DNA of 51,169 nucleotides from Opitutaceae bacterium (GTDB lineage: Bacteria; Verrucomicrobiota; Verrucomicrobiia; Opitutales; Opitutaceae), in the NCBI GenBank assembly GCA_003151515.1, contig PLXS01000032.1, forward strand, positions 1 to 51,169. The letters run 5' to 3'. The stretch's first letter is position 1. Each line of letters begins with the position of its first letter. This document shows positions 44,199-51,169 of this stretch, in pieces. Position numbers and translations under genes: made by a program. The notes under the pieces are model-generated. The model worked only from the letters and a program-made list of their open reading frames with translations. It did no database searches and was not told where the DNA came from.

Positions 44199-45333
44199 CC
44201 AGCGAGGCCCCGTCGTCGGTGTGGGCGCGTATGACGTCGGGCTTCGAGCCGAACTTGGCCCAATAGGCCTCCTCCACGCGCTTGGCGCCGTCCCCGTCGA
44301 ACTGCGACGACGTGAGCGCCATCACTGCGCCCCCGAAGCCGCCGCCGGTGAGGCGGGCCCCGTAGACGCCCTTCTCCGCCTCGAGGACGTCGACCAGCAA
44401 GTCGAGCTCGGCGCTGCTGTTCTCGAACCAGGTGCGCGAGCTGCGGTGCGAGGCAAGCAGGAGCTTGCCCACGAGGGCCATGTCGCCCGCCCGCAGCGCC
44501 TCGGTCGCCCGCTCCACGCGGGCGATCTCGTCGATCACGTGGCGTGCACGCTTGTACGCCGCCCGTGACAGGCGCGTCTCGGCCGCAGCCAGCGCCTCGG
44601 GCGTGGCCTCCACGAGGAGACCGACGCCGATCCCCAGCGCCGCCTCCATGCACTCCTTGTGGCGCTCGGCGTAGAGGCCGTCGACAAGCGCGTGCTTCGT
44701 GTGGGTGTTGAACACCCAGAAATCCAGGCCCGGGGGCATCGGGACGATCCCGAAGGTGGGGCCGCGGCAGTCGATATGCACAAGGCAGTCCTTCCTGCCG
44801 AACCCCGAAACCCCCTGATCCAGGATGCCGCACGGGACGCCCACGAACTCGTTCTCCGCCTTGCGGCCGAGCTTGACCAGCTGCTCCCTGGGCAGGCTCT
44901 GGCGCTGCGCCGCCAGGAAGGCGAGGCCTGAGGAGAGCTCCAGCGCCGCGCTGCTGCTAAGGCCCGCCCCGGGCGGGACGTCCGAGACGGCCAGGAAGTC
45001 GAACCCGGCGGGCGTCTCGATGCCCGCCGCCTGCATGACCAGGAGCATGCCCAGGGGGTAGTTGACCCAAGAGCTGGTCCCTGTCGCGCGCGCCGACGCG
45101 TCGGCCGCCAGCTCCACCAGCTCTGCACGGGAATCGCTTGCGAAGCGGCGCCTGCCGTCCGTGCGCCGCGCGAGGCCGACCCACACGCCGCGATCGATCG
45201 CCGCCCCGAGCACGGTGCCCCCGTTGTAGTCGGTGTGGTTGCCGATGAATTCAATGCGCCCCGGGGCGCGCGCGATTACCTCGGGCTCGCGCGAATGGAC
45301 GGCGCGGAACCTTGCGATGAGGACGTCCTTCAT
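44182..45333 (-). CDS. galK: galactokinase
   Basis: This 383-residue GHMP kinase phosphorylates galactose at C1 with ATP (Leloir pathway). Signatures are GRIEFIGNHTDYNGG at about 25-39 (galactokinase motif, with Asn in place of the usual Glu), the ATP loop PPGAGLSSSAALELSS, GVPCGILDQ with the catalytic Asp, and LTGGGFGG. The length fits the family. The other Leloir genes are not in the window. It is four bases downstream of the HU gene on the same strand, and its end overlaps the prepilin peptidase gene tail-to-tail. Confidence 0.94.
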   Translation of the reverse strand: MKDVLIARFRAVHSREPEVIARAPGRIEFIGNHTDYNGGTVLGAAIDRGVWVGLARRTDGRRRFASDSRAELVELAADASARATGTSSWVNYPLGMLLVMQAAGIETPAGFDFLAVSDVPPGAGLSSSAALELSSGLAFLAAQRQSLPREQLVKLGRKAENEFVGVPCGILDQGVSGFGRKDCLVHIDCRGPTFGIVPMPPGLDFWVFNTHTKHALVDGLYAERHKECMEAALGIGVGLLVEATPEALAAAETRLSRAAYKRARHVIDEIARVERATEALRAGDMALVGKLLLASHRSSRTWFENSSAELDLLVDVLEAEKGVYGARLTGGGFGGAVMALTSSQFDGDGAKRVEEAYWAKFGSKPDVIRAHTDDGASLVKEAP

Positions 45334-45337
45334 CGCG

Positions 45338-45613
45338 TCAGCGGGCGGCGCGCAGGTTCGAGCTCGCCTTGAAGCGGATGAGTTTAATCGCCGGGATCCT
45401 CATCGGCTGACGCGTGTGGGGGTTGTACCCGTTTCGCGCCGAGCGCTGCGAGATGAAGAACGTCCCGAACCCGACTAGGTGAACCTCCCCGTCCTTCTTG
45501 AGGCCCCTCTTGATCGCGCGCAGCACGGAGTTTGACGCGCGCTCGGCCGCCGCCCTGGAGGAGCCTTCGCCGAGCAGCCTGTGCACTTCAGTCACCAGAT
45601 CGGCCTTGTTCAT
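45338..45613 (-). CDS. HU/IHF-family DNA-binding protein
   Basis: This 91-residue histone-like protein has the HU fold: KADLVTEVHRLL helices, GEVHLVGFGTFFISQR, and the DNA-bending arm GYNPHTRQPMRIPA. The NPxTG consensus reads NPHTR here, keeping the tip proline but not the glycine. It would bind and bend DNA as a dimer. It lies between ygfZ and galK on the minus strand. Whether it is a general HU or a specialised paralogue cannot be told. Confidence 0.93.
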   Translation of the reverse strand: MNKADLVTEVHRLLGEGSSRAAAERASNSVLRAIKRGLKKDGEVHLVGFGTFFISQRSARNGYNPHTRQPMRIPAIKLIRFKASSNLRAAR

Positions 45614-45680
45614 ACGGTAGAGGTCCGAGGCAATGGGCTCGCCTTGGCGCGGTCAAACGCAATCGGCCCTGCGGCGGGCC

Positions 45681-46565
45681 TCAGGGGACGACCGCCACCT
45701 CAAGGGCGGGCGCCCCCCCTTTTTCGAGGCCCAGGACCGTCCCGGAGGAGGCCGAGGAGACCTGGACAAGCGCGAGGCCGGCGAAGCCGCGGCCAGCCTC
45801 GCCGCGCACCGCCGAGCGCAGTTCGCCCGCAGCCCGCTCCCCACTCCAGAGGGGGGCCGGGACGGGGGGCGGGGAGCCGGAACCCGAGACCCGCACAAGC
45901 GCCCTGCGCACCGACCCCCGGCTCCTGAGCCGCGCCATCACCTCCTGCCCAAGGTAGCAGCCCTTTGAATACGAAATCGCTTCGCTCTCGAGCCCGCCCT
46001 CGTTCGGGAGGTCGCCGGGCCCGATGTCCCGGGGCACCGACGCGAGCCCGGCCACGATCCTCATGCGCTCGAGTTCCTCCTCGGACAGCCCGCGCGCCCC
46101 CCCGACCGCGGCATCGGCGTCCGCGCGCTCGGACTCGGGGAGCATCCACTCCCAATTCTCGGCCGCCGCCCTGCGGCCCTTGAGGAGGAAGCCCGCGCGG
46201 GGCTGCGCGCGCAGCCAGGCGCCCGAGCCCTCCCCGACGAGCGCCAGCGCGCACCAGCCGTCGGTGCGGTCCCCGAGCGCAACATCATCCGCAATGATGA
46301 AGTCCCCGAGCCTTTTCATCACGGCCACGGCGGGCGACGTGACGCTCGCCACCCAGAAGCCCCCGCCCGTCGCGTCGCGAACGACGTGGCTGTCCGCGAT
46401 GACCCGGCCCCTGCGGTCGAGCCAGAGTCCGTAGGCCGCCCCGCCCGGCTCCAGCCGGCCTAAGTCGTTGGAAAACTGGCCCTGCAGGAAAGTTGAGGCA
46501 TCGCCTCCGTCGACCCACAGGACGCAGGCTGGACGATAGCGGAAGACAGCGACTTTGGGGGGCAA
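45681..46565 (-). CDS. ygfZ: YgfZ/GcvT-family folate-binding protein
   Basis: This roughly 294-residue protein resembles YgfZ, a tetrahydrofolate-dependent factor for iron-sulfur cluster enzymes. The diagnostic motif KGCYLGQE with its conserved cysteine is present, followed by VMARLRSRGSVRRAL. FLQGQFSNDLGRLEPGGAAYGLWLDRRGRVIAD is the usual N-terminal block. No ATG is available. TTG 46565 is preferred because codons further upstream (TTG 46574, 46610 and 46619) are AT-rich and unlike the gene. It may be relevant to the radical SAM enzyme NrdG, but it is not linked to it. Confidence 0.88.
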   Translation of the reverse strand: MPPKVAVFRYRPACVLWVDGGDASTFLQGQFSNDLGRLEPGGAAYGLWLDRRGRVIADSHVVRDATGGGFWVASVTSPAVAVMKRLGDFIIADDVALGDRTDGWCALALVGEGSGAWLRAQPRAGFLLKGRRAAAENWEWMLPESERADADAAVGGARGLSEEELERMRIVAGLASVPRDIGPGDLPNEGGLESEAISYSKGCYLGQEVMARLRSRGSVRRALVRVSGSGSPPPVPAPLWSGERAAGELRSAVRGEAGRGFAGLALVQVSSASSGTVLGLEKGGAPALEVAVVP

Positions 46566-46634
46566 ATTATTCAACGATAAGAGATTGATGGTAAATTGCT
46601 TAAATATCAACCCCTGCAAATAATTGCAGGCCGC

Positions 46635-46666
46635 TTGACGCTAGGGTCAAACCGATTACCTATAGG
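46635..46666 (+). promoter_or_regulatory. possible promoter of the DAHP synthase gene
   Basis: TTGACG at 46635-46640 and TATAGG at 46661-46666 lie in an AT-rich patch between divergent genes. The 20-base spacing is longer than ideal, so the boxes may be slightly different. A start just downstream would place both hairpins at 46686 and 46727 in the leader. Confidence 0.35.
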
Positions 46667-46685
46667 TCATCAGATTTTTCCACTT

Positions 46686-46706
46686 CTCCCGCCTAGCGGG
46701 AGTTTT
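46686..46706 (+). terminator. first intrinsic terminator-like hairpin in the DAHP synthase leader
   Basis: CTCCCGC (46686-46692) pairs with GCGGGAG (46696-46702) around CTA, followed by TTTT (46703-46706). The core CCGCCTAGCG and following GGAGTTT also occur before the TonB-domain gene at 30955-30970. Confidence 0.6.
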
Positions 46707-46726
46707 GGGGTAACTAAGAAAGCAAA

Positions 46727-46764
46727 GGCGGGCCGTCTAGGGGTAGGCGGCCCGCCACTTTTTT
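46727..46764 (+). terminator. second, strong intrinsic terminator in the DAHP synthase leader
   Basis: GGCGGGCCG (46727-46735) pairs with CGGCCCGCC (46748-46756). CTA/TAG pairs inside extend the stem towards a GGGG loop, and six T follow (46759-46764). It stands 82 bases ahead of the DAHP synthase ATG on the coding strand, so transcription must pass it. This suggests attenuation, or the end of a short separate RNA. Confidence 0.8.
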
Positions 46765-46845
46765 GCACCTTCGCCGGGGCCTCCGGATGGGTATTTGGCA
46801 AAATCCCTTGCCGACAGCCCCTTTGCGGTATTGCTGGCGGGGCCC

Positions 46846-47901
46846 ATGCAGAGAACGTCCGACATCAATGTCGTCGAGACCCGGCCCCTCCCCTCGCCCT
46901 TGGCGCTCCTCGCCGAGATCCCGAAGACGGAGCGCCAGGCGGAGTTCGTGACGCGGGCGCGCCAGGACATCCACCGGCTGATCTTCACCGACGACAGGAG
47001 GCTGCTCCTGATCGTCGGGCCCTGTTCCATCCACGACGTCGATGCCGGCAGGGAGTACGCGGGGCGCCTGGCGAAGCTCGCCGGAGAGGTGTCCGACCGG
47101 GTGATGATCGTGATGAGGGTCTACTTCGAGAAGCCGCGCACCACGGTCGGCTGGAAGGGCCTCATCATGGACCCGCGCCTCGACGGCTCCAATGACATCG
47201 CCTCGGGCCTGCGGATGGCCCGCAGGTTCCTGTGCGACGTCCTCGACCTCGGGGTCCCCACCGCGACGGAACTCCTGGACCCCATAACGCCGCAGTACAT
47301 CGCGGACCTCATCTGCTGGTCGGCAATCGGGGCCCGCACCGCGGAGTCCCAGACGCACCGCCAGATCGCCTCGGGCCTGTCGATGCCGCTTGGCTTCAAG
47401 AACGGCACGGACGGGTCGGCGCAGACGGCGATAAACGCCATCCGGGCGGCCTCGCAGCCCCAGACCTTCCTCGGGATCAACCTCGAGGGGTCCGCGTCCG
47501 CGGTGGTGACCGCGGGCAACCCCAACTGCCACATCGTCCTGCGGGGCGGGTCGGCCGGGCCCAACTACTCGGCCGCGCACATCGCCGCGACGGAGAAGCT
47601 GCTCGGCTCGGCGGGCCTCATGAAGTCGATCCTCGTCGACTGCTCGCACGACAACTCCTCAAAGAGGCCCGAGCGCCAGCCCGACGTGATGCGCGAGCTC
47701 CTCGCCCAGATCGCCGCCGGAAACACCTCGATCATGGGGGCCATGATCGAGAGCAACCTGCTTGCGGGCAGCCAGCCCTTCCCCCAGCCGCGCGAGAAGC
47801 TGCGCCGCGGCGTCTCCATAACCGACCCCTGCATCGACTGGCCGACCACGGAGGCGCTCGTTCGCGAGGTGCATGCCGCACTGGCCCGGCGCTTTTCGTG
47901 A
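46846..47901 (+). CDS. aroF: 3-deoxy-7-phosphoheptulonate (DAHP) synthase, AroF/G/H type
   Basis: This 351-residue enzyme condenses phosphoenolpyruvate and erythrose 4-phosphate, the first step of the shikimate pathway. Class I-alpha motifs are LLIVGPCSIHD, RVYFEKPRTTVGWKGLIMDP, FKNGTDGS, NCHIVLRGG and VDCSHDNSSKRPERQ. The length equals E. coli AroG (350). ATG 46846 is chosen on that basis; TTG 46795 would add 17 residues and lies close behind the terminator. Such enzymes are usually feedback-inhibited by Phe, Tyr or Trp, but the specificity cannot be read here. The leader with two terminators suggests transcriptional control as well. Confidence 0.94.
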   Translation: MQRTSDINVVETRPLPSPLALLAEIPKTERQAEFVTRARQDIHRLIFTDDRRLLLIVGPCSIHDVDAGREYAGRLAKLAGEVSDRVMIVMRVYFEKPRTTVGWKGLIMDPRLDGSNDIASGLRMARRFLCDVLDLGVPTATELLDPITPQYIADLICWSAIGARTAESQTHRQIASGLSMPLGFKNGTDGSAQTAINAIRAASQPQTFLGINLEGSASAVVTAGNPNCHIVLRGGSAGPNYSAAHIAATEKLLGSAGLMKSILVDCSHDNSSKRPERQPDVMRELLAQIAAGNTSIMGAMIESNLLAGSQPFPQPREKLRRGVSITDPCIDWPTTEALVREVHAALARRFS

Positions 47902-47969
47902 CGCGCCGCGGCTGAGCTTTTTTCCGTGATCTCCGGGCGCAGGCTGCTACACCTATACCCCCACCAAAA

Positions 47970-48956
47970 ATGAAAACCCCAATTCGCGTGGCCGTGACCG
48001 GAGCCGCGGGCCAGATCGGCTACTCCCTGGTCTTTCGGATCGCATCGGGCTCGATGTTTGGCCCCGACCAGCCGGTCATCCTCCACGTTATCGAGATTGA
48101 GCCCGCGATGGCCTCGCTCGGCGGAGTCGTGATGGAGCTCCAGGACTGCGCCTTCCCGCTGCTCAAGGGGGTCACTCAGACATCCTCGCTCGAGGCCGGG
48201 TTCAAGGACGTCGACTGGGCCCTCCTCGTGGGCTCCGTCCCCCGCAAGGCCGGCATGGAGCGCAAGGACCTGCTCGGAATCAACGGCAAGATCTTCATCG
48301 GCCAGGGGCAGGCGATCGCCAAGCACGCGGCCCCCGGCGTGCGCGTCCTTGTCGTGGGCAACCCGTGCAACACGAACTGCCTCATCGCGATGAACAACGC
48401 CCGGCCGGTCCTCCCGGAGCGCTGGTTCGCGATGACGATGCTCGACCAGAACCGCGCCGTCGCACAGCTGGCCGCCAAGTCCGGCGCGGACACAACGGCG
48501 ATCACGAACCTCGCGGTCTGGGGCAACCACAGCTCGACGATGTACCCGGACTTCCGCAACGCGCGGATCGGCGGAAAGCCCGCCACCGAGGTGATCCGCG
48601 ACGAGGCCTGGTTCACGGAGACGTTCCTTCCCACGGTCCAGCAGCGCGGCACGGCCATCATCAAGGCGCGCGGGCTCAGCTCGGCGGCGTCGGCCGCGAA
48701 CGCCGTGGTCGACACCGTGCGCAACCTGACGACCCCGACCCGCCCCGGCATCTGGTTCAGCGTCTCCGTCTGCTCGGACGGCTCCTACGGGATCGAGAAG
48801 GGTCTCATCTTCTCGTTCCCGGTGCGCTCCGACGGCCAGAAGTGGCAGATCGTGCAGGGCGTCGCACTGGACGAGTTCTCCAGGTCCAAGATCGTCGCCA
48901 GCGAGAGCGAGCTCAAGGAGGAGAAGGCCCTGGTCTCGGAGCTCATCCCGAAGTAG
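47970..48956 (+). CDS. mdh: malate dehydrogenase
   Basis: This 328-residue NAD(P)-dependent enzyme interconverts malate and oxaloacetate in the TCA cycle. The Rossmann motif is [18 protein letters not shown]. Catalytic features are [16 protein letters not shown] (substrate arginines), [21 protein letters not shown] and [11 protein letters not shown] with the proton-relay histidine. It is of the cytosolic/thermophile type (about 325-330 residues). The leader ACCAAAA before ATG 47970 is A/C-rich without a Shine-Dalgarno sequence. The gene's last 14 bases overlap purK, which is convergent. Confidence 0.95.
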   Translation: MKTPIRVAVTGAAGQIGYSLVFRIASGSMFGPDQPVILHVIEIEPAMASLGGVVMELQDCAFPLLKGVTQTSSLEAGFKDVDWALLVGSVPRKAGMERKDLLGINGKIFIGQGQAIAKHAAPGVRVLVVGNPCNTNCLIAMNNARPVLPERWFAMTMLDQNRAVAQLAAKSGADTTAITNLAVWGNHSSTMYPDFRNARIGGKPATEVIRDEAWFTETFLPTVQQRGTAIIKARGLSSAASAANAVVDTVRNLTTPTRPGIWFSVSVCSDGSYGIEKGLIFSFPVRSDGQKWQIVQGVALDEFSRSKIVASESELKEEKALVSELIPK

Positions 48957-50106
48957 GGCCCGCCCCCGCCCTCATCCGCGACTTGAGCTCGAGGGCGAGG
49001 CCGAGGGACCAGTCGAGGTCGCCGCCCTGGACCGTGAAGTGGCCCATCTTGCGGCCCGGCCGCGGCTCGGGCTTCCCGTAGAGGTGGAGCCTCGCGGCGG
49101 GCTCGCGCAGCACGCGGGACCAGTCCGGCTCCCCGGCGACGGCGCCGCCGGCCCAGGCCCATGCGTCGCCCAGGATGTTCACCATGACGGCCGGCGAGCG
49201 CAGGCCGCAGGGCCCGAGGGGCAACCCGCACACCGCGCGCACCTGCTGCTCGAACTGGCTCGTCTCGCACGCGTCGAGGGTCCAGTGGCCCGAGTTGTGC
49301 GGCCGCGGGGCCAGCTCGTTGACCACGAGGCCGCCCCCGCGGCAAAGGAACATCTCGACCGTCACGAGCCCGACGACGCCCAGCCTTCCGGCTATAGCGG
49401 CGGCCAGCGCCGCCGCCGCCTGCTCCACCTCGCGCGGCACCCTCGCGGGCACGATCGACACGTCGAGGATATGGCTTTCGTGGAGGTTCTCGGCGGCAGG
49501 GAAGGCGCGCGTCTCCCCTTCCCCCGTCCGGGCGCAGATGACCGAGATCTCCTTCTCGAAGTCCACCCACCGCTCCACGACGCAGCGCCTTGCGCGGAAT
49601 ATCGCGGCGGCGCGCGCCAGGTCGTCGCGGCCCGATATCCGCATCTGGCCCTTGCCGTCATAGCCGAAGTCGGCCGTCTTCACGACGCATGGCAGGCCCA
49701 GCCGCTCCACGGCTGGGGCGATGTCCCCGTCCAGGGCCTCCTCGTAGGCCACGTGCGGGAAGCCGTTCGCCTTGAGCCACGCCTTCTCCCGCCACCGGTT
49801 CTGGCAGATGCTCAGCACCGCGGGCGAGGGCCTGACCGGCACGATCCTGGCGACCGCCTCCAGGGGCTCGGCGGGGATGTTCTCGAACTCGTAGGTGACC
49901 ACGTCCACCGTGCGCGCGAACGCCTCGAGCGCGGCCGCGTCGTCGAAGGGGGCGACCGTCTCGCGGTCCGCCACCGCGCCCGCCGGGCTCGGGCCCGACT
50001 GCTCATAGACGTGGACCCGGTAGCCCATCGACTGCGCCGCCTGGGCAAACATCCGCCCCAACTGGCCCCCGCCCAGTACGCCGATCGCCTTTCCGGGTCC
50101 TATCAC
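48943..50106 (-). CDS. purK: N5-carboxyaminoimidazole ribonucleotide synthase
   Basis: This 387-residue ATP-grasp enzyme makes N5-CAIR from AIR, bicarbonate and ATP in purine synthesis. Motifs are the N-terminal [49 protein letters not shown] (ATP lysines) and [26 protein letters not shown] in two parts. The length fits PurK. Its start overlaps the purE stop by four bases, so the two consecutive steps are translationally coupled. The tail overlaps mdh by 14 bases. Confidence 0.95.
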   Translation of the reverse strand: MIGPGKAIGVLGGGQLGRMFAQAAQSMGYRVHVYEQSGPSPAGAVADRETVAPFDDAAALEAFARTVDVVTYEFENIPAEPLEAVARIVPVRPSPAVLSICQNRWREKAWLKANGFPHVAYEEALDGDIAPAVERLGLPCVVKTADFGYDGKGQMRISGRDDLARAAAIFRARRCVVERWVDFEKEISVICARTGEGETRAFPAAENLHESHILDVSIVPARVPREVEQAAAALAAAIAGRLGVVGLVTVEMFLCRGGGLVVNELAPRPHNSGHWTLDACETSQFEQQVRAVCGLPLGPCGLRSPAVMVNILGDAWAWAGGAVAGEPDWSRVLREPAARLHLYGKPEPRPGRKMGHFTVQGGDLDWSLGLALELKSRMRAGAGPTSG

Positions 50107-50627
50107 GGGAGCCGGGCGCCTAGGACCTTGCTCGCCATGGCGGAGCGGTGCGCCGCGAGCGCCCTGGCGACCCCGGGGTCCCCGAGCGCGAGGATCGCGG
50201 CAGCGAAGAGACCCGCGTTGATGGCCCCCGCCTTCCCAATCGCGAATGTCGCGACCGGGATGCCACCCGGCATCTGCACGATCGAGCAGAGCGAATCCAT
50301 CCCCTTGAGCGCGGCGCTCTCGACGGGCACTCCAAGGACCGGGAGCGTGGTGAGCGACGCCGTCATGCCCGGCAGGTGGGCCGCGCCGCCGGCGCCCGCG
50401 ATTAACACCTTAAGGCCGCGGGCCGCCGCGCGGCTCGCGTAGGAGAACATGAGCCTGGGCGTGCGGTGCGCGCTGACGACGCGCTTCTCGTAGGGTATCC
50501 CGAGGGACTCGAGGGTCTGCGCTGCATGGCGCATGGTCTCCCAGTCGGAGGTGCTGCCCATGATCACCCCGACGAGCGGCCTTTGCCCGGCGGTGGTCTT
50601 CCCGGCCCTGGATCGTCTGGTTGGCAT
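50103..50627 (-). CDS. purE: N5-carboxyaminoimidazole ribonucleotide mutase
   Basis: This 174-residue enzyme converts N5-CAIR to CAIR. Class I PurE motifs are [60 protein letters not shown] and [26 protein letters not shown]. The presence of purK just downstream agrees with the two-step class I route. ATG 50627 gives a short basic N-terminal extension (about 16 residues), so a slightly later start is possible. The RDD gene ends 55 bases upstream on the same strand. Confidence 0.95.
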   Translation of the reverse strand: MPTRRSRAGKTTAGQRPLVGVIMGSTSDWETMRHAAQTLESLGIPYEKRVVSAHRTPRLMFSYASRAAARGLKVLIAGAGGAAHLPGMTASLTTLPVLGVPVESAALKGMDSLCSIVQMPGGIPVATFAIGKAGAINAGLFAAAILALGDPGVARALAAHRSAMASKVLGARLP

Positions 50628-50682
50628 GGGGGCGTTGCCTACCTTGCAACGCCCCGGTGCCGGAATTCAACCGCCATCTCTG

Positions 50683-51169
50683 TCACAAGAGCGAGATGCC
50701 CTTGGGCGACTTGACGACCACCGTGCCGGCTATCTTGTCGTGCCAGCCCTGCTTCTCCGGGTCGAAGCCGATCCAGATGAAGCCCAGGCCGATGAACGCA
50801 AGCGACAGGAAGCAGGCGAGAGCGCGCACGATTGCGGTCACCCAGTCCATGGGCTTCCCGTCCACCCGGACGACCTTGAGCCTGAAGATGATGCCGCCGA
50901 TGGTCGAGCCCCTGAACCTCCAAAGGAGCGCGCCGTAGGCCGCCAAGGCCGGCAGGAAGACGGGCGGGAAGTGGAACACGATCGCGATCAGCACGGTGTC
51001 GACCACAAGGGCCGCCATGCGGATCCAGAAGCCCGCCCTGGGGTACGCGGTCTCGGAGGCCGACGCGACCGGCGGGGGAACGGGCCCCACGACCGGGGCA
51101 GCGAGCGGCGCGGCTGCCGCGGGCGGCGGCTCGGCCGTGGCGACGGGCGCCGTCACGGTGGCGGGGGCC
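50683..51169 (-). CDS. RDD-family membrane protein, N-terminus cut by the window edge
   Basis: At least 157 residues are visible. An Ala/Pro-rich segment is followed by an RDD domain with the Arg in YPRAGFWIRMAALVVDTVLI and the double-Asp region RVDGKPMDW. Three membrane helices lie at about residues 44-62, 67-83 and 105-130 (from GTG 51156). The frame remains open to the end of the window (APAT before the GTG), so a further N-terminal domain, often a zinc-ribbon or GYF domain in relatives, may lie outside. The function of RDD proteins is poorly known; some are ion antiporters. It is upstream of purE on the same strand. Confidence 0.85.
   Translation of the reverse strand, partial: APATVTAPVATAEPPPAAAAPLAAPVVGPVPPPVASASETAYPRAGFWIRMAALVVDTVLIAIVFHFPPVFLPALAAYGALLWRFRGSTIGGIIFRLKVVRVDGKPMDWVTAIVRALACFLSLAFIGLGFIWIGFDPEKQGWHDKIAGTVVVKSPKGISLL

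Noticed and set aside
46671..46713. Leader peptide rich in Phe codons before DAHP synthase
   Set aside because: The frame reading Phe-Phe-His-Phe has no ATG, GTG or TTG after the preceding in-frame TAG, so it is only mentioned as a possibility.
47887..47923. Terminator after DAHP synthase (CGGCGC/GCGCCG and a later T-run)
   Set aside because: The T-run starts nine bases after the short stem, so it does not fit an intrinsic terminator well.

Overview
The window is 51 kb of very GC-rich, densely packed bacterial chromosome. No single marker fixes the taxonomy. A member of the Verrucomicrobiota close to Opitutaceae is my best guess, on four grounds: the conserved C-terminal module of the NHL-repeat protein, the deoxyhypusine-synthase-like protein, the membrane/coiled-coil protein ending in an IGIGN..FIRG domain, and A/C-rich leaders without a Shine-Dalgarno sequence before many start codons. 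I see no tRNA, rRNA, CRISPR array, insertion sequence or prophage. Most of the window looks like core chromosome.

Layout. Bases 1-4.8 kb hold signalling and envelope genes: a GNAT acetyltransferase, an orphan Hpt protein, two response regulators, an AmpD-like amidase and a membrane/coiled-coil protein. Bases 5.0-11.6 kb are a copper/silver efflux operon, made of a small Cys-rich exported protein followed by cusC, cusB and cusA. CusA carries an extra C-terminal YtkA/FixH-like domain. Bases 11.6-18.9 kb hold a YyaL/DUF255 protein, the deoxyhypusine-synthase-like protein, an ABC-F ATPase, thymidine phosphorylase and a coiled-coil protein. Bases 19.0-22.8 kb are a four-gene operon (LytS-type kinase, LytTR regulator, NatA-like ATPase, NatB-like permease) behind a good promoter that would make a nearly leaderless mRNA. 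Bases 23-27.8 kb hold ribokinase, a probable frameshifted small gene, a SpoU-type RNA methyltransferase, the NHL protein, a LapA-like protein and a Tat-exported metallo-beta-lactamase-fold protein. Bases 28-30.5 kb are an ECF sigma factor, an anti-sigma factor with HEAT-like repeats and a DUF4097 protein. Bases 31.5-34.6 kb encode anaerobic ribonucleotide reduction. The rest is fatty-acid desaturase, pseudouridine synthase, a GH3-family enzyme, TlpA, a LysR regulator, yggS/sirB1/aroE/prepilin peptidase, galK/HU/ygfZ, DAHP synthase, malate dehydrogenase, purE/purK and an RDD protein.

The most notable point is the class III ribonucleotide reductase. The 681-residue NrdD has the ATP cone, the MCCRL cysteine loop and the zinc site, but stops before the glycyl-radical segment. 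That segment (RVMGYHRP, then FNIGKKGE) is encoded by a separate 70-codon gene 41 bases downstream. The activase gene nrdG follows, its TTG start overlapping the small gene's stop. The enzyme therefore appears to be assembled from two polypeptides, with the radical carried on a small subunit.

Other points worth checking: the CusA fusion; two intrinsic terminators between a possible promoter and the DAHP synthase gene; a hairpin shared by the leaders of the DAHP synthase and TonB-domain genes; a frame switch at a run of six G in a small gene convergent with ribokinase; a 469-base hairpin-rich non-coding stretch; and a probable CTG start for aroE.
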